Shown here one piece after another: positions 25,890 to 34,568 of a stretch of DNA of 35,881 nucleotides; the first letter of the stretch is position 1, and every line of letters starts with the position of its first letter. The stretch spans positions 1-35,881 of the forward strand of contig JAFGOZ010000674.1 of the NCBI GenBank assembly GCA_016926235.1, given 5' to 3'. A program made the translations under genes and the position numbers. The notes below the pieces were generated by a model. That model did no database searches and was not told the origin of the DNA. It was given only the letters and a program-made list of their open reading frames with translations. This DNA comes from Bacteroidales bacterium. GTDB taxonomy: Bacteria > Bacteroidota > Bacteroidia > Bacteroidales > UBA10428.

Positions 25890-27491
25890 ATGAGACGATT
25901 AACTTTTCTTTTAAGCATAATAAGCATGCCAGCCTTACTAAACGGCCAGATTATTGCAGACCATACCATTGTAAATGATTACGAATTAATACCTCAGCAA
26001 TACATTGATTCGGTAAAGAAGATGTGGGTAACTGTTCCGGGAGAATCGCATTCTGAGGCTTACAGAAGCGGCCTGGAGTTTCTTGAAATTCTAAACAGCA
26101 CTTATAAAGTAAATATAACCGAAGGTGGAACACCGGAAGGCTTTACTGATACATGTCTGCGCTTCAGCAGGGCTACCTGGGGTGACGTAGATAATACCAG
26201 TGGATGGCGGTACAGTTATGGTGAGGAAGACTGGTATACTTCCCAAACCGCCAGAAACAATACAAAAGCAGGATTAATTCATGCTAATAACAATGGATTT
26301 ATGTTAGACGCAACAGGCTTTGGATGGTGCTGGGATATGACCTGGACTAATGGTCCTGGCGGTGACACCAATGATGTTTACCATGTCAGATGGGCAGGAT
26401 CGAGTTCTGGTGGTCCTCAGGGAAACTTGCGTTGGGGACTTACATCTGCCGACTCAGCGTTAACAGGTAATAGTGTATGTATGGACACCTATATAAATGC
26501 CACCATGTCATATATAAAATTATGCAGTGATAGTGGTTATCCAACAAAAGTATTTTTTACTACCGGGCCTGTTGATGGTGGAGGTAATACTGGTGAGAAT
26601 GGATATCAGCGTTTTATTAAGCATGAATATATACGGGATTTCGTCCGTAATTCAGATAGTTTAATATTATTTGATTATGCAGATATTCTATGCTGGGATA
26701 ATGACGGATTACAAAGCAATACCACATGGACAGACTATGCTGGCAATCCGCAAACATACCAACACATTCATGATGATAATATGCTGGATCTGGATGGAAA
26801 TTACGATGGTAATGTTGGTCATATTGGTGAACGCGGTGCAGTGCGTCTCGCAAAAGCTATGTGGTGGATGCTTGCCCGGATGGCCGGTTGGGAAGGAACG
26901 ATTACGGAATACAGAACACATCAATACCCGGGAATTTGCGAAGGTGAAAGTTTCTTCGCTGAAGGAGAGGAGCAGACAACAACAGGTATTTATTTCGATA
27001 CGCTGACTGCAGAAGTAGATGGATTAGATAGTATTATTATTACACATCTGGAAGTACATGACACTTACGAAAGAACAAAAAACAGGACAATAACCGAGGG
27101 TGACAGCTATTTGGCTGGTGGAGAATATCAAACCACAAGCGGAACGTACTATGACACCCTGCAAACCATATACGGTTGTGATAGTATAATTATTACAAAC
27201 CTCACCGTTGAACCTCCTGAATATATTACCCATTCAGATATTGGAAATATTGATATTTTCCCAAATCCCTCTAACGGGACTTATTATATTGAATTAGAAG
27301 CTGTAACAAATGAATTAACAATACAAGTAATATCTTCCATAGGCAGGGAAGTGTTCAATCAAAGAATCTGTAAAGAAAGTTCCAATACAAAATACTCAAT
27401 AAATCTCTCGTATCTTGATGATGGTATTTATTTTGTAATAGTCAGGGCAAATGAAAATATGTACAGATCGAAAATAGTACTAGTCAAATAG
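25890..27491 (+). CDS. T9SS-exported protein with unknown catalytic-like domain and two adhesion-type repeats
   Basis: A 533-residue secreted protein. Signal peptide at 1-20 (ending LLNG-QI). Residues about 30-340 form a Trp- and Gly-rich globular domain I cannot assign. Its opening VTVPGESHSEAY and closing GHIGERGAVRLAKAMWWML are faintly like the ends of SGNH hydrolases, but the intervening blocks do not confirm this. Two repeats with a 52-residue period follow (from about 349 and 401; EGxSxxAxGExQTTxGxYxDTL...DSIIITxLxV), a type common in Bacteroidota surface proteins. The last 85 residues (IDIFPNPSNG ... YRSKIVLVK) are a type A C-terminal sorting domain for type IX secretion. It is a stand-alone gene after hldD. 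Confidence 0.82.
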   Translation: MRRLTFLLSIISMPALLNGQIIADHTIVNDYELIPQQYIDSVKKMWVTVPGESHSEAYRSGLEFLEILNSTYKVNITEGGTPEGFTDTCLRFSRATWGDVDNTSGWRYSYGEEDWYTSQTARNNTKAGLIHANNNGFMLDATGFGWCWDMTWTNGPGGDTNDVYHVRWAGSSSGGPQGNLRWGLTSADSALTGNSVCMDTYINATMSYIKLCSDSGYPTKVFFTTGPVDGGGNTGENGYQRFIKHEYIRDFVRNSDSLILFDYADILCWDNDGLQSNTTWTDYAGNPQTYQHIHDDNMLDLDGNYDGNVGHIGERGAVRLAKAMWWMLARMAGWEGTITEYRTHQYPGICEGESFFAEGEEQTTTGIYFDTLTAEVDGLDSIIITHLEVHDTYERTKNRTITEGDSYLAGGEYQTTSGTYYDTLQTIYGCDSIIITNLTVEPPEYITHSDIGNIDIFPNPSNGTYYIELEAVTNELTIQVISSIGREVFNQRICKESSNTKYSINLSYLDDGIYFVIVRANENMYRSKIVLVK

Positions 27492-27555
27492 AGTATTATC
27501 TTTAATTTACTGTACATTGCGATATATGAACACAACCTAAATATTTATTTTTAAT

Positions 27556-27576
27556 AGCCCTCCTTTAGGGAGGGTT
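27556..27576. repeat. Short GC-rich hairpin (CCCTCC/GGAGGG)
   Basis: An 8-bp stem (AGCCCTCC with GGAGGGTT, one G-T wobble) closes the 5-nt loop TTTAG between convergent genes. Neither strand has a T-tract, so it is a poor intrinsic terminator. It resembles CCCTCC-type intergenic repeats that I recall from Bacteroidota genomes. Confidence 0.55.
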
Positions 27577-27621
27577 GAGAATCATATTCTAATATCGAAA
27601 CTCACTGTATTTCAGATGTAT

Positions 27622-28524
27622 TCACGGATTGGGCATTACATCTTTTTCAAGAAGGTTTTCAAGATCCTTTAAATAATTTATTTCAACATAAAAGTCTGTT
27701 AATTCAGGTATTGTGCCCTTTATCTTTTTATGCTTCCGTGTTTTTTGATATAAAATTTCCTGAGCTGATTTAAGATTCTCACATGCAGCTATAAGATGCT
27801 CCGCCATCTGCTGGGAAATGTAGACTTCACCAAAATCTCTTATAAAAATTGGTTGATAAATGGAATAGTTTTCCCATGAATCCGGCTTTCGTCTTATACC
27901 TTCAGTAAAATGTATGAAACTACTTTTTACTAATGCGCTTTCCCGGTTTAAAGCCTGAATATATTCATTGGAATAACCTATAATTACGACAGTGGCATTC
28001 GGTATTATTTCATTGCCTGTTTCAACATGATTTTTAATTTTACGTCCTACATTGGGTTTGATAATAATTCTTCTGGTGGCATAAATTACATTATAAATGA
28101 TATTCCCCAAACCTAAAGGGATATATTCAACAAGGAATGACTTAAAATTAACCAGAAACTCTGTATTGTACGAAGAACGAAAATTATACCCTGTAACATA
28201 GCCATCAATTTCCATTAGCGACTTTCTTAATTCAAATGGCATTGACAATTCATCCTGGTAGAAAATAATCGCCGAATCCAAAATATCTACTGCTTCTTCT
28301 GCGCTATCTATAGCTGATGCAACCATGATCTGACGATTTAGCCTTGCATGAGCCGAGTGTTCATTTACAACATTCACATATTCATAAAAATCATCCATAG
28401 CTGCAAAATAGGAATTGCAATGACTTATCTGGGTTTTGGTCAGGGAGCACCCATTCATAACAATCATTACGAATACACAGCAAAGCAGTTTACTTAACCT
28501 TAGAACCAATATCCATATATTCAT
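27622..28524 (-). CDS. Hypothetical lipoprotein downstream of a two-component pair
   Basis: A 300-residue predicted lipoprotein. A long hydrophobic signal ends at MNGC (lipidated C26). The mature part is mostly helical (for example ARLNRQIMVASAIDSAEEAVDILDSAIIFYQDEL and QMAEHLIAACENLKSAQEIL). A hydrophobic, glycine-containing central segment (YIPLGLGNIIYNVIYATRRI, about 133-152) could embed in a membrane. I recognise no family. The gene lies 82 bp downstream of the histidine kinase on the same strand, so it could be co-transcribed and act as an envelope partner, but no motif shows this. Confidence 0.72.
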   Translation of the reverse strand: MNIWILVLRLSKLLCCVFVMIVMNGCSLTKTQISHCNSYFAAMDDFYEYVNVVNEHSAHARLNRQIMVASAIDSAEEAVDILDSAIIFYQDELSMPFELRKSLMEIDGYVTGYNFRSSYNTEFLVNFKSFLVEYIPLGLGNIIYNVIYATRRIIIKPNVGRKIKNHVETGNEIIPNATVVIIGYSNEYIQALNRESALVKSSFIHFTEGIRRKPDSWENYSIYQPIFIRDFGEVYISQQMAEHLIAACENLKSAQEILYQKTRKHKKIKGTIPELTDFYVEINYLKDLENLLEKDVMPNP

Positions 28525-28606
28525 TAGAATTACATACTTAGTATTATGTTTTTCTAAATTAATCTAAAACTTGTAAACAAGCAAATCAAATTAAAATACA
28601 ATTGAA

Positions 28607-29956
28607 CTAAAAAGTCAATGTAAAAATAGTTTCTTTTTCCGGTTCCGATTGAGCACTAATAGTACCGTTATGTAACCTGAGAATCTGTCTTGACAAACTA
28701 AGTCCGATACCTGAGCCCTGTTGTTTTGTAGTAAAAAAAGGAACAAAAATTTTATCCAGTACATCAGGTAAAATTCCTTGTCCATTATCAATTATTTGCA
28801 TAAGAACTTTACCTCTCCTGTTATAAAATGCATTCATCTTAATCACCTTGTTATCTCGTCCTTCTAACCCTTGAATAGAATTCTGAATCAAATTAATGAT
28901 TACTTGTTCTATCTGTCTTTCATCAGCAAAGATTTCAATGTTTAAAGGGTCTGTCAGTACTTCTATTGAAATTTTTTTTCGTTTAAATTCATCTTCAAAC
29001 AATTTGCATACGTTAGCAAAAATTTCACAAACTCTTACAATTTTAAAATCAGGTTGAGGTATACGTGTTAGGCCCCTATAGGAATCAACAAACTCCATGA
29101 GGCCCGTACTACGTTTATTTATTGTTTTTATTCCCTGGCTTATTTCGTTTATTGTGCTATAATCAAACTCTTTAGAGTAGGTCTCCTTTGCAGTTTCAGT
29201 CAACATTTGCTCGAGAGTGGTTGATAATGATGCAATGGGGGTAATGGAGTTCATTATCTCATGGGTAAGAACACGAATAAGTTTTTGCCATGCTTCCGTT
29301 TCATTTTCTTCCAGCACATTTTGGATATTTGTTATGCTCGTCAACTTAATACGTTTATTTTTTATCTTGATTTCGGTAGCATGTATAGAGAGATGTAAAA
29401 TATCATCCTTATCAAAGACCTTCACTAATTTATACTCCCCCGGATTAATCGAGAGTAAAGTTACAACCAGCTCTGTACTTAACTTTTTTAATTCGTTCAC
29501 ATTACTTATTGCGTTTATCTGAAAAAGTTTTTTTGCAGCATTATTAAACAATTCAACCGTTCCATCACCTAGAAAAGCAATAATGCATACATCCAGGTTT
29601 TGCACTACGCTTTGCAAATAATGTAAACTCTCCTCCCTTTCTGATCTTACTTTCTGGAAATCAGCCATAACATTGGCAAAAGCTTCATATAAAGCTTTAA
29701 AGGATTTACCTTTCCCGGTTTCTTCAAAACTTCTTGTAAACTCTGAAAAACGTATTGACTCAAGAAAATTGGCAATATCCCGGTTTGATTTATCGATATA
29801 TTGTATTAATGAATAGACTTGAATGATAAGAATCAGTCCCAATAAAACAGGGATAATATACATACCTCTCTGGTAAGTAATCCAAATGAGGACAATAGAT
29901 ACAACTAACAGCAGTACCCTTACAATTACCTGTAACCTAAAGTTCTTATAGACCAT
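28607..29956 (-). CDS. NtrY/NtrB-type sensor histidine kinase
   Basis: A 449-residue membrane kinase. The start is placed at 29956 (MVYKNFRLQV), overlapping the response-regulator gene by 11 nt; an ATG at 29998 would give 53 nt. Two closely spaced transmembrane helices (about residues 10-50) leave almost no periplasmic loop, so sensing is probably cytoplasmic or within the membrane. A PAS-like domain (about 110-200) precedes the H-box RVLTHEIMNSITP (H232). N-box VIINLIQNSIQGL, DNGQGI, FVPFFTTKQQGSGIGLSLSRQIL complete the ATPase domain. The architecture resembles NtrY kinases that pair with sigma54 regulators, as here. Confidence 0.93.
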   Translation of the reverse strand: MVYKNFRLQVIVRVLLLVVSIVLIWITYQRGMYIIPVLLGLILIIQVYSLIQYIDKSNRDIANFLESIRFSEFTRSFEETGKGKSFKALYEAFANVMADFQKVRSEREESLHYLQSVVQNLDVCIIAFLGDGTVELFNNAAKKLFQINAISNVNELKKLSTELVVTLLSINPGEYKLVKVFDKDDILHLSIHATEIKIKNKRIKLTSITNIQNVLEENETEAWQKLIRVLTHEIMNSITPIASLSTTLEQMLTETAKETYSKEFDYSTINEISQGIKTINKRSTGLMEFVDSYRGLTRIPQPDFKIVRVCEIFANVCKLFEDEFKRKKISIEVLTDPLNIEIFADERQIEQVIINLIQNSIQGLEGRDNKVIKMNAFYNRRGKVLMQIIDNGQGILPDVLDKIFVPFFTTKQQGSGIGLSLSRQILRLHNGTISAQSEPEKETIFTLTF

Positions 29957-31322
29957 ATTTTTCCATTCTTCGATATAATGATGTACGTGTAAGTCCAAGC
30001 TCTGCAGATGCCTGGGTAATATTTCCCCTGCATTGTTTTAATACCCTTAATATCACTTTCTTTTCAATATCGTCCAGGTTGTAATTGTCAAGTTCCAGGT
30101 CATCTCCATGTCTGCCGGAAGGTGTAAGAATAAAATCGTTTTCCGTTAAAACATTGCCATCAGCCATAATAATGGCTCTTTCTATTGCATGTTGCAATTC
30201 ACGTACATTTCCCGGCCATGTGTATACATTCAGTTTTTTATGTGCTGCCGCATTTATGCCTTTTATGTTTTTCTTATATTTTTTAGCATATATATCCAGA
30301 TAATAATCAGCCAGCAGACTTATGTCCCCTGCCCTTTCACGAAGTGGCGGAAGATGGACTTCTACCGTGTTTACACGATACAACAAATCCTGCCTGAATT
30401 TACTTTGGGCTACCATTTCATGAATATCATTATTCGTAGCACATATCAGTCTTACATCAATTGGTGTCGGTTTGGTTGCTCCCACACGAATTATTTCTCT
30501 ACGTTCCAATACCGTCAAAAGCTTTGTTTGTAAAGGCAGAGACAGATTCCCAATCTCATCAAGAAATAATGTACCCTTTGAAGCAATTTCGAAGCGTCCG
30601 GCTTTATCTTGTTTTGCATCTGTAAATGCACCTTTCACATGTCCGAAAAGTTCACTCTCAAATAACGTTTCTGTTATGGATCCTAAATCAACACTTAGAA
30701 ATATTTCATCCTTACGAATGGAATTTTTATGCAAAGCGCGGGCTACCAACTCTTTTCCTGTACCGTTTTCACCTAAAATAAGAATATTTGCATCTGTCTT
30801 CGCTACCTTATTAATCGTAGTAAAAACCTGCTTCATTTCCGGGGAGTTTCCTATAAAGTCCTTAAATCCATGACTCAGACAATCCGTAATTCCCTGCTGT
30901 CGACTCCGAAGATTTCCCACCTCAACCTTTGATCTTCTCAAGCTCATAGCTGAATGTAATGTAGCAAGAAGCTTTTCATTTTGCCAGGGTTTAAGTACAA
31001 AATCCGTTGCACCGGCTTTTATTGCAGACACTGCCTTTTCAGCATCTCCATAAGCAGTGATAAAAACAACAACTGCTTCAGGATCAATTTCAAGGATGCG
31101 CTTCAACCAGTCGAATCCTTCCTGACCGCTGCTGGCATCTTTTGTAAAGTTCATATCGAGCAAAATCACATCATAGGTATTATCTTCCATCAATTTTGGG
31201 ATGTCACCAGGATTAGCGGTTGTATGTATTTCTTCAACATGATTCTTAAGCAGCAATTTCAGGGCAAACAGGATATCTTCATTATCGTCAACTGCGAGAA
31301 CAATTCCTTTTTTTTCTTCCAT
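29946..31322 (-). CDS. Sigma54-dependent response regulator (NtrC family)
   Basis: A 458-residue protein with receiver, AAA+ and Fis-type HTH domains. The receiver is intact (D12, D13, phosphoacceptor D56, FVLKPW). Residues about 150-385 form the AAA+ module: Walker A GENGTGKE, Walker B GTLFLDEIG, arginine region FRQDLLYR. The sigma54-contact loop reads GAFTDA at 231-236 instead of the usual GAFTGA. The C-terminus NITQASAELGLTRTSLYRRMEKYGL is the Fis-type DNA-binding helix. The gene precedes and overlaps the kinase gene, so they are partners. It activates sigma54 promoters; targets are unknown. Confidence 0.95.
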   Translation of the reverse strand: MEEKKGIVLAVDDNEDILFALKLLLKNHVEEIHTTANPGDIPKLMEDNTYDVILLDMNFTKDASSGQEGFDWLKRILEIDPEAVVVFITAYGDAEKAVSAIKAGATDFVLKPWQNEKLLATLHSAMSLRRSKVEVGNLRSRQQGITDCLSHGFKDFIGNSPEMKQVFTTINKVAKTDANILILGENGTGKELVARALHKNSIRKDEIFLSVDLGSITETLFESELFGHVKGAFTDAKQDKAGRFEIASKGTLFLDEIGNLSLPLQTKLLTVLERREIIRVGATKPTPIDVRLICATNNDIHEMVAQSKFRQDLLYRVNTVEVHLPPLRERAGDISLLADYYLDIYAKKYKKNIKGINAAAHKKLNVYTWPGNVRELQHAIERAIIMADGNVLTENDFILTPSGRHGDDLELDNYNLDDIEKKVILRVLKQCRGNITQASAELGLTRTSLYRRMEKYGL

Positions 31323-31414
31323 AAATCAGTTTTTTGAGGGTCTGCGGAATGTGTAAATTTAGCTTTTTTTCATAATATTTTACCAAGATGTGTAAAAGAC
31401 TATCATTATTGTTT

Positions 31415-31446
31415 TTTGGAAAAGCAACGTTTTTATTTCATATTTG
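31415..31446 (+). promoter_or_regulatory. Promoter candidate for the AXE1-type esterase
   Basis: TTTG at 31415-31418, 20 nt, then CATATTTG at 31439-31446, one base off TAnnTTTG. The start would be near 31453, leaving a leader of about 55 nt before the ATG at 31509. Confidence 0.4.
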
Positions 31447-31508
31447 AAGTTTCTTCGTTTAAATTTAAATTGCATTATTCTAATTATACCTGAAAAAATT
31501 ATACTGGC

Positions 31509-32813
31509 ATGAGAAAAACAATACTTACCTTTTTAATTATAATTGTATTTACCAACAAGATTACATTCCCACAAAACAGTCCGGCCCCAATAAAGCTCAT
31601 TCAGTTTGTATTAACCCCAGACCACTCAAACTGGAACTACAAACTTAACGAAGAAGCAACGATCAAAATATTAGTAACAAAATTCGGCATTCCTGTTTCC
31701 AATGCAGAAATAGAATATGAGTTTGGCCCGGAAATGTTGGCGCCCGAAAAAAAGGATGTACTTATACTAAAAGAGGGTGCTGGTGAAATCAATATTGGTA
31801 CAACTAACAAACCCGGATTCCGGCAGTTAAAAGTTAAAATAAAAACCGATGGCTATGAGTACAAAGATGAAATTAAGGTAGCTTTTGAACCTACAAAAAT
31901 CCAACCTACTATAATACTACCCCAAGACTTCGACAAATATTGGCAGGATGCCCTTGAGGCGAATTCTAAAGTGCCTATGGATGCGATTGTTACCTACAAA
32001 CCAGAGTACTCAACAGCTACCGTAAATGTTTACTTGGTCAGTCTTCAAAACTATAAAATAGGAAAACGCCTGTATGGTTACCTTTGCAAACCAAAAGCAC
32101 CAGGCAAATACCCCGTTCTGCTTTTGCCACCAGGTGCAGGAATAAAAAAGATAGACTCAGGTACTTTTTATGCAGACGAGGGATTTATCAGCCTCTCAAT
32201 TGAAATCCATGGCATTTCACCAGAACTTTCGGAAGAAGATTATAATACCATAAGATTTGCTTTTGGTGATTATTGGTTAGACAAACTGGACGACAAGGAC
32301 AATTATTATTATATAAGTGTATATGTAGGATGTATTCGTGCCATAGATTTTCTCACCAGTCTGCCTGAATTTGACGGTAAAAATGTAGCAGTTACCGGAG
32401 GAAGCCAGGGAGGCGCATTATCAATTGTGACAGCTGCTTTAGATAGACGAGTAACCTGTCTTGCAGCCTTTTATCCTGCCCTGTGCGATCTTACAGGTTA
32501 TTTAAACGGTCGTGCCGGAGGGTGGCCTCATATATTCAGTGACAGATACAAAGAAATAAATGCCACACCTGAAAAAATCAATACTGCTGCATATTATGAT
32601 GTAGCAAATTTTGCCCGCAAAATAACCGTTCCCGGATTTTATTCATTTGGATACAACGACCATACATGTCCTCCAACATCGATCCTGTCTGCATTAAATG
32701 TTATTACGGCACCGAAAGAAGTTGTCATAACACCAATATCAGGTCACTGGCGCTTTAACGAAACAAACGACAAGTCCGTTCAGTGGTTAAAAGAAAAGTG
32801 CGGGATAAAATAA
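31509..32813 (+). CDS. Exported AXE1-type acetyl(xylan) esterase / cephalosporin-C deacetylase family protein
   Basis: A 434-residue secreted protein with signal peptide (about 1-22). A beta-rich N-terminal domain (about 25-140, Ig-like by appearance) precedes an alpha/beta hydrolase domain of the AXE1 family. Candidate catalytic triad: S299 (GGSQGG), D384 (GYNDHTCPP) and H413 (GHWRF). The YDVANFARKITVPGFYSFGYND segment is typical. The family removes acetyl groups from xylan or other sugars; no polysaccharide-utilisation genes (SusC/SusD, glycosidases) adjoin, so the natural substrate is uncertain. Transcribed on its own with a plausible promoter 60 bp upstream. Confidence 0.9.
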   Translation: MRKTILTFLIIIVFTNKITFPQNSPAPIKLIQFVLTPDHSNWNYKLNEEATIKILVTKFGIPVSNAEIEYEFGPEMLAPEKKDVLILKEGAGEINIGTTNKPGFRQLKVKIKTDGYEYKDEIKVAFEPTKIQPTIILPQDFDKYWQDALEANSKVPMDAIVTYKPEYSTATVNVYLVSLQNYKIGKRLYGYLCKPKAPGKYPVLLLPPGAGIKKIDSGTFYADEGFISLSIEIHGISPELSEEDYNTIRFAFGDYWLDKLDDKDNYYYISVYVGCIRAIDFLTSLPEFDGKNVAVTGGSQGGALSIVTAALDRRVTCLAAFYPALCDLTGYLNGRAGGWPHIFSDRYKEINATPEKINTAAYYDVANFARKITVPGFYSFGYNDHTCPPTSILSALNVITAPKEVVITPISGHWRFNETNDKSVQWLKEKCGIK

Positions 32814-33032
32814 TCTCCTGATTAACTTCTTTAAGAGCTAACTTACCTCCCTTTGGAATTCACCTTGCTTCTTAGGTATTATTTTCAAAAGATATTTCAT
32901 TCATGCTCTACTTTTATTCATGACCGCTTTTACTCTTTATATATTTTCTAAATAATTCAACATTTAAATTTTCGCTGTATTACCTAATTATTAATAAAAC
33001 TTGCAAATAAAATTAAAATAATTAATATATCA

Positions 33033-33063
33033 TTTGTGTTATATATCTTTTGTATTATATTTG
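33033..33063 (+). promoter_or_regulatory. Consensus Bacteroidota promoter for padR
   Basis: TTTG at 33033-33036, exactly 19 nt, then TATATTTG at 33056-33063, a full match to TTTG-N19-TAnnTTTG. The start would be about 33070, only some 8 nt before the ATG at 33078. An in-frame ATG at 33036 overlaps the -33 element and cannot be the start. Confidence 0.72.
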
Positions 33064-33077
33064 TAAAAAAAATATCC

Positions 33078-33611
33078 ATGTCATTAAAACATACAATACT
33101 TGGTTTTTTAGATAATCAGGAATTATCTGGTTATGATTTACAGAAAAAAATAGAAACTACGATAAATCATTTCTGGCCATCAACACAAAGCCAGATTTAC
33201 AGAACATTAAAAGAACTAATAGATGCCAGGCAGGTTGATATGCGAATAATATACCAGGATGAGAAACCCAATAAAAAAGTATATTCATTAACACCAAGAG
33301 GAAAAAAGGAATTGATTGAATGGTTAAAATCTGATATTGATTTACCAAATCATAGAAATCAATTCCTTGTTCAATTTTTCTTTTCTGATTGTATAGATAG
33401 TAAAACCATCATTAAAAACCTAAAACATTATAAATCAATAATGCAACAAAGGTTGTCATTTATGACTTATCCTGAAACAAAAAAGCATATCAAAGGAATT
33501 CAAAATAATAAAAGACAGGAATTGGTCAGCTTAATAGCCCAAAATGGAATATGGGCATTGGAAAATGAAATTCGCTGGATTGAACATGCAATTAAAACTT
33601 TAAAAAAATGA
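33078..33611 (+). CDS. PadR-family transcriptional regulator
   Basis: A 177-residue protein. The N-terminal winged helix begins SLKHTILGFLDNQELSGYDLQKKIE and continues with FWPSTQSQIYRTLKELIDARQVD and KVYSLTPRGKKELIEWL, the PadR signature. The C-terminal half (about 95-177) is the PadR-type helical dimerisation domain with a long final helix. The start at 33078 is fixed by the consensus promoter upstream. Its stop overlaps the start of the hydrolase gene (ATGA), so it probably controls its own operon, repressing it until a small-molecule signal appears. That is inferred from how PadR proteins usually work. Confidence 0.92.
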   Translation: MSLKHTILGFLDNQELSGYDLQKKIETTINHFWPSTQSQIYRTLKELIDARQVDMRIIYQDEKPNKKVYSLTPRGKKELIEWLKSDIDLPNHRNQFLVQFFFSDCIDSKTIIKNLKHYKSIMQQRLSFMTYPETKKHIKGIQNNKRQELVSLIAQNGIWALENEIRWIEHAIKTLKK

Positions 33612-34537
33612 ATACTAAATATTTCCTCTTATTCATAAGCATTGTATTACAAGTCAATACATTATTTACATATTCGCAAAATAAAACTATTATGGAATCA
33701 AAAATTTTAAAGACCGATGTTGGTACAATTGAATACACCCTGGCAGGGGAAGGCAAAACAATACTTATTGTACATGGCGGTAATGATAATTGTTTTTCAG
33801 ATGTAAAACAACAGCACCTGATTGATGATGGATATCAGATACTCATCCCCTCACGGCCAGGCTATAGCCATACTTCTATTGAATTTGGCAAAACTGCAAG
33901 CGAACAGGCTGATTTTCTGAAGATATTGCTGGATTCATTAAACATTAAAGAAGTTGCAGTATTGGCTAATTCAGCCGGGGGCGCAGTTGGTCTTGAATTT
34001 GCAAAAAAGTATTCAGAAAATACGGCTTGTTTAATTCTGGAAGAAGCTATTACAAAAACATGGGTACCCAAATATAGTGTTCAATATTATGGGATGAAAT
34101 ATTTATTAAACCCTAAAAGGCAAGAAAAACTTTGGGAAAAACAACGTGAAGAGTTTAAAAACACGAGGGACAAGCATTTAAAAAGGATATGCAAAATGTT
34201 TTCGACTTTAAAACCGGAATATGTGCTACGTGACTGGGATGAAAAAGATATTGGGTTCTATGGGGATATGCTTTCACATCTTAACTCAGGGAATGGCTTT
34301 GTTCACAACATAGACCACAAAGCCAAGGATATTCATTTAATAACTGTTCCAACTCTTATAACGCATTCCCCTTTTGATAAAAACGTTCCCTTTTCGCATG
34401 CCCTTTATGCTCATAAAAATATTAAAAATTCGCAATTGTATATTGCTCCAGCAGTATCCCATATTATTTATATGGGGAAAAATTCGGAATACATTTTAGA
34501 TAAAAGGATATCCTTTCTTAAGGAAATAGGTTGGTAA
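33608..34537 (+). CDS. Exported alpha/beta hydrolase
   Basis: A 309-residue hydrolase with an N-terminal signal peptide (about 1-24, ending TYSQ). The core is a classical alpha/beta hydrolase: oxyanion-region HGGNDNCFSD, nucleophile elbow LANSAGGAVG with S122, acid D257 (HSPFDKNVPF) and H285 (AVSHIIYMG). A helical cap sits at about 150-225. The elbow is N-S-A-G-G, one of several G-x-S-x-G variants. It overlaps padR by 4 nt and is thus coupled to its regulator. Substrate unknown; an exported esterase or hydrolase of xenobiotic or lipid-like compounds would suit PadR control. Confidence 0.9.
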   Translation: MNTKYFLLFISIVLQVNTLFTYSQNKTIMESKILKTDVGTIEYTLAGEGKTILIVHGGNDNCFSDVKQQHLIDDGYQILIPSRPGYSHTSIEFGKTASEQADFLKILLDSLNIKEVAVLANSAGGAVGLEFAKKYSENTACLILEEAITKTWVPKYSVQYYGMKYLLNPKRQEKLWEKQREEFKNTRDKHLKRICKMFSTLKPEYVLRDWDEKDIGFYGDMLSHLNSGNGFVHNIDHKAKDIHLITVPTLITHSPFDKNVPFSHALYAHKNIKNSQLYIAPAVSHIIYMGKNSEYILDKRISFLKEIGW

Positions 34538-34568
34538 ATCTATACTAATTAATCATACCAAGATAGCA

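Noticed and set aside
31354..31361. TAAATTTA as a -7 element for the sigma54 regulator gene
   Set aside because: No TTTG at the proper distance and the octamer is self-complementary and common in AT-rich DNA.
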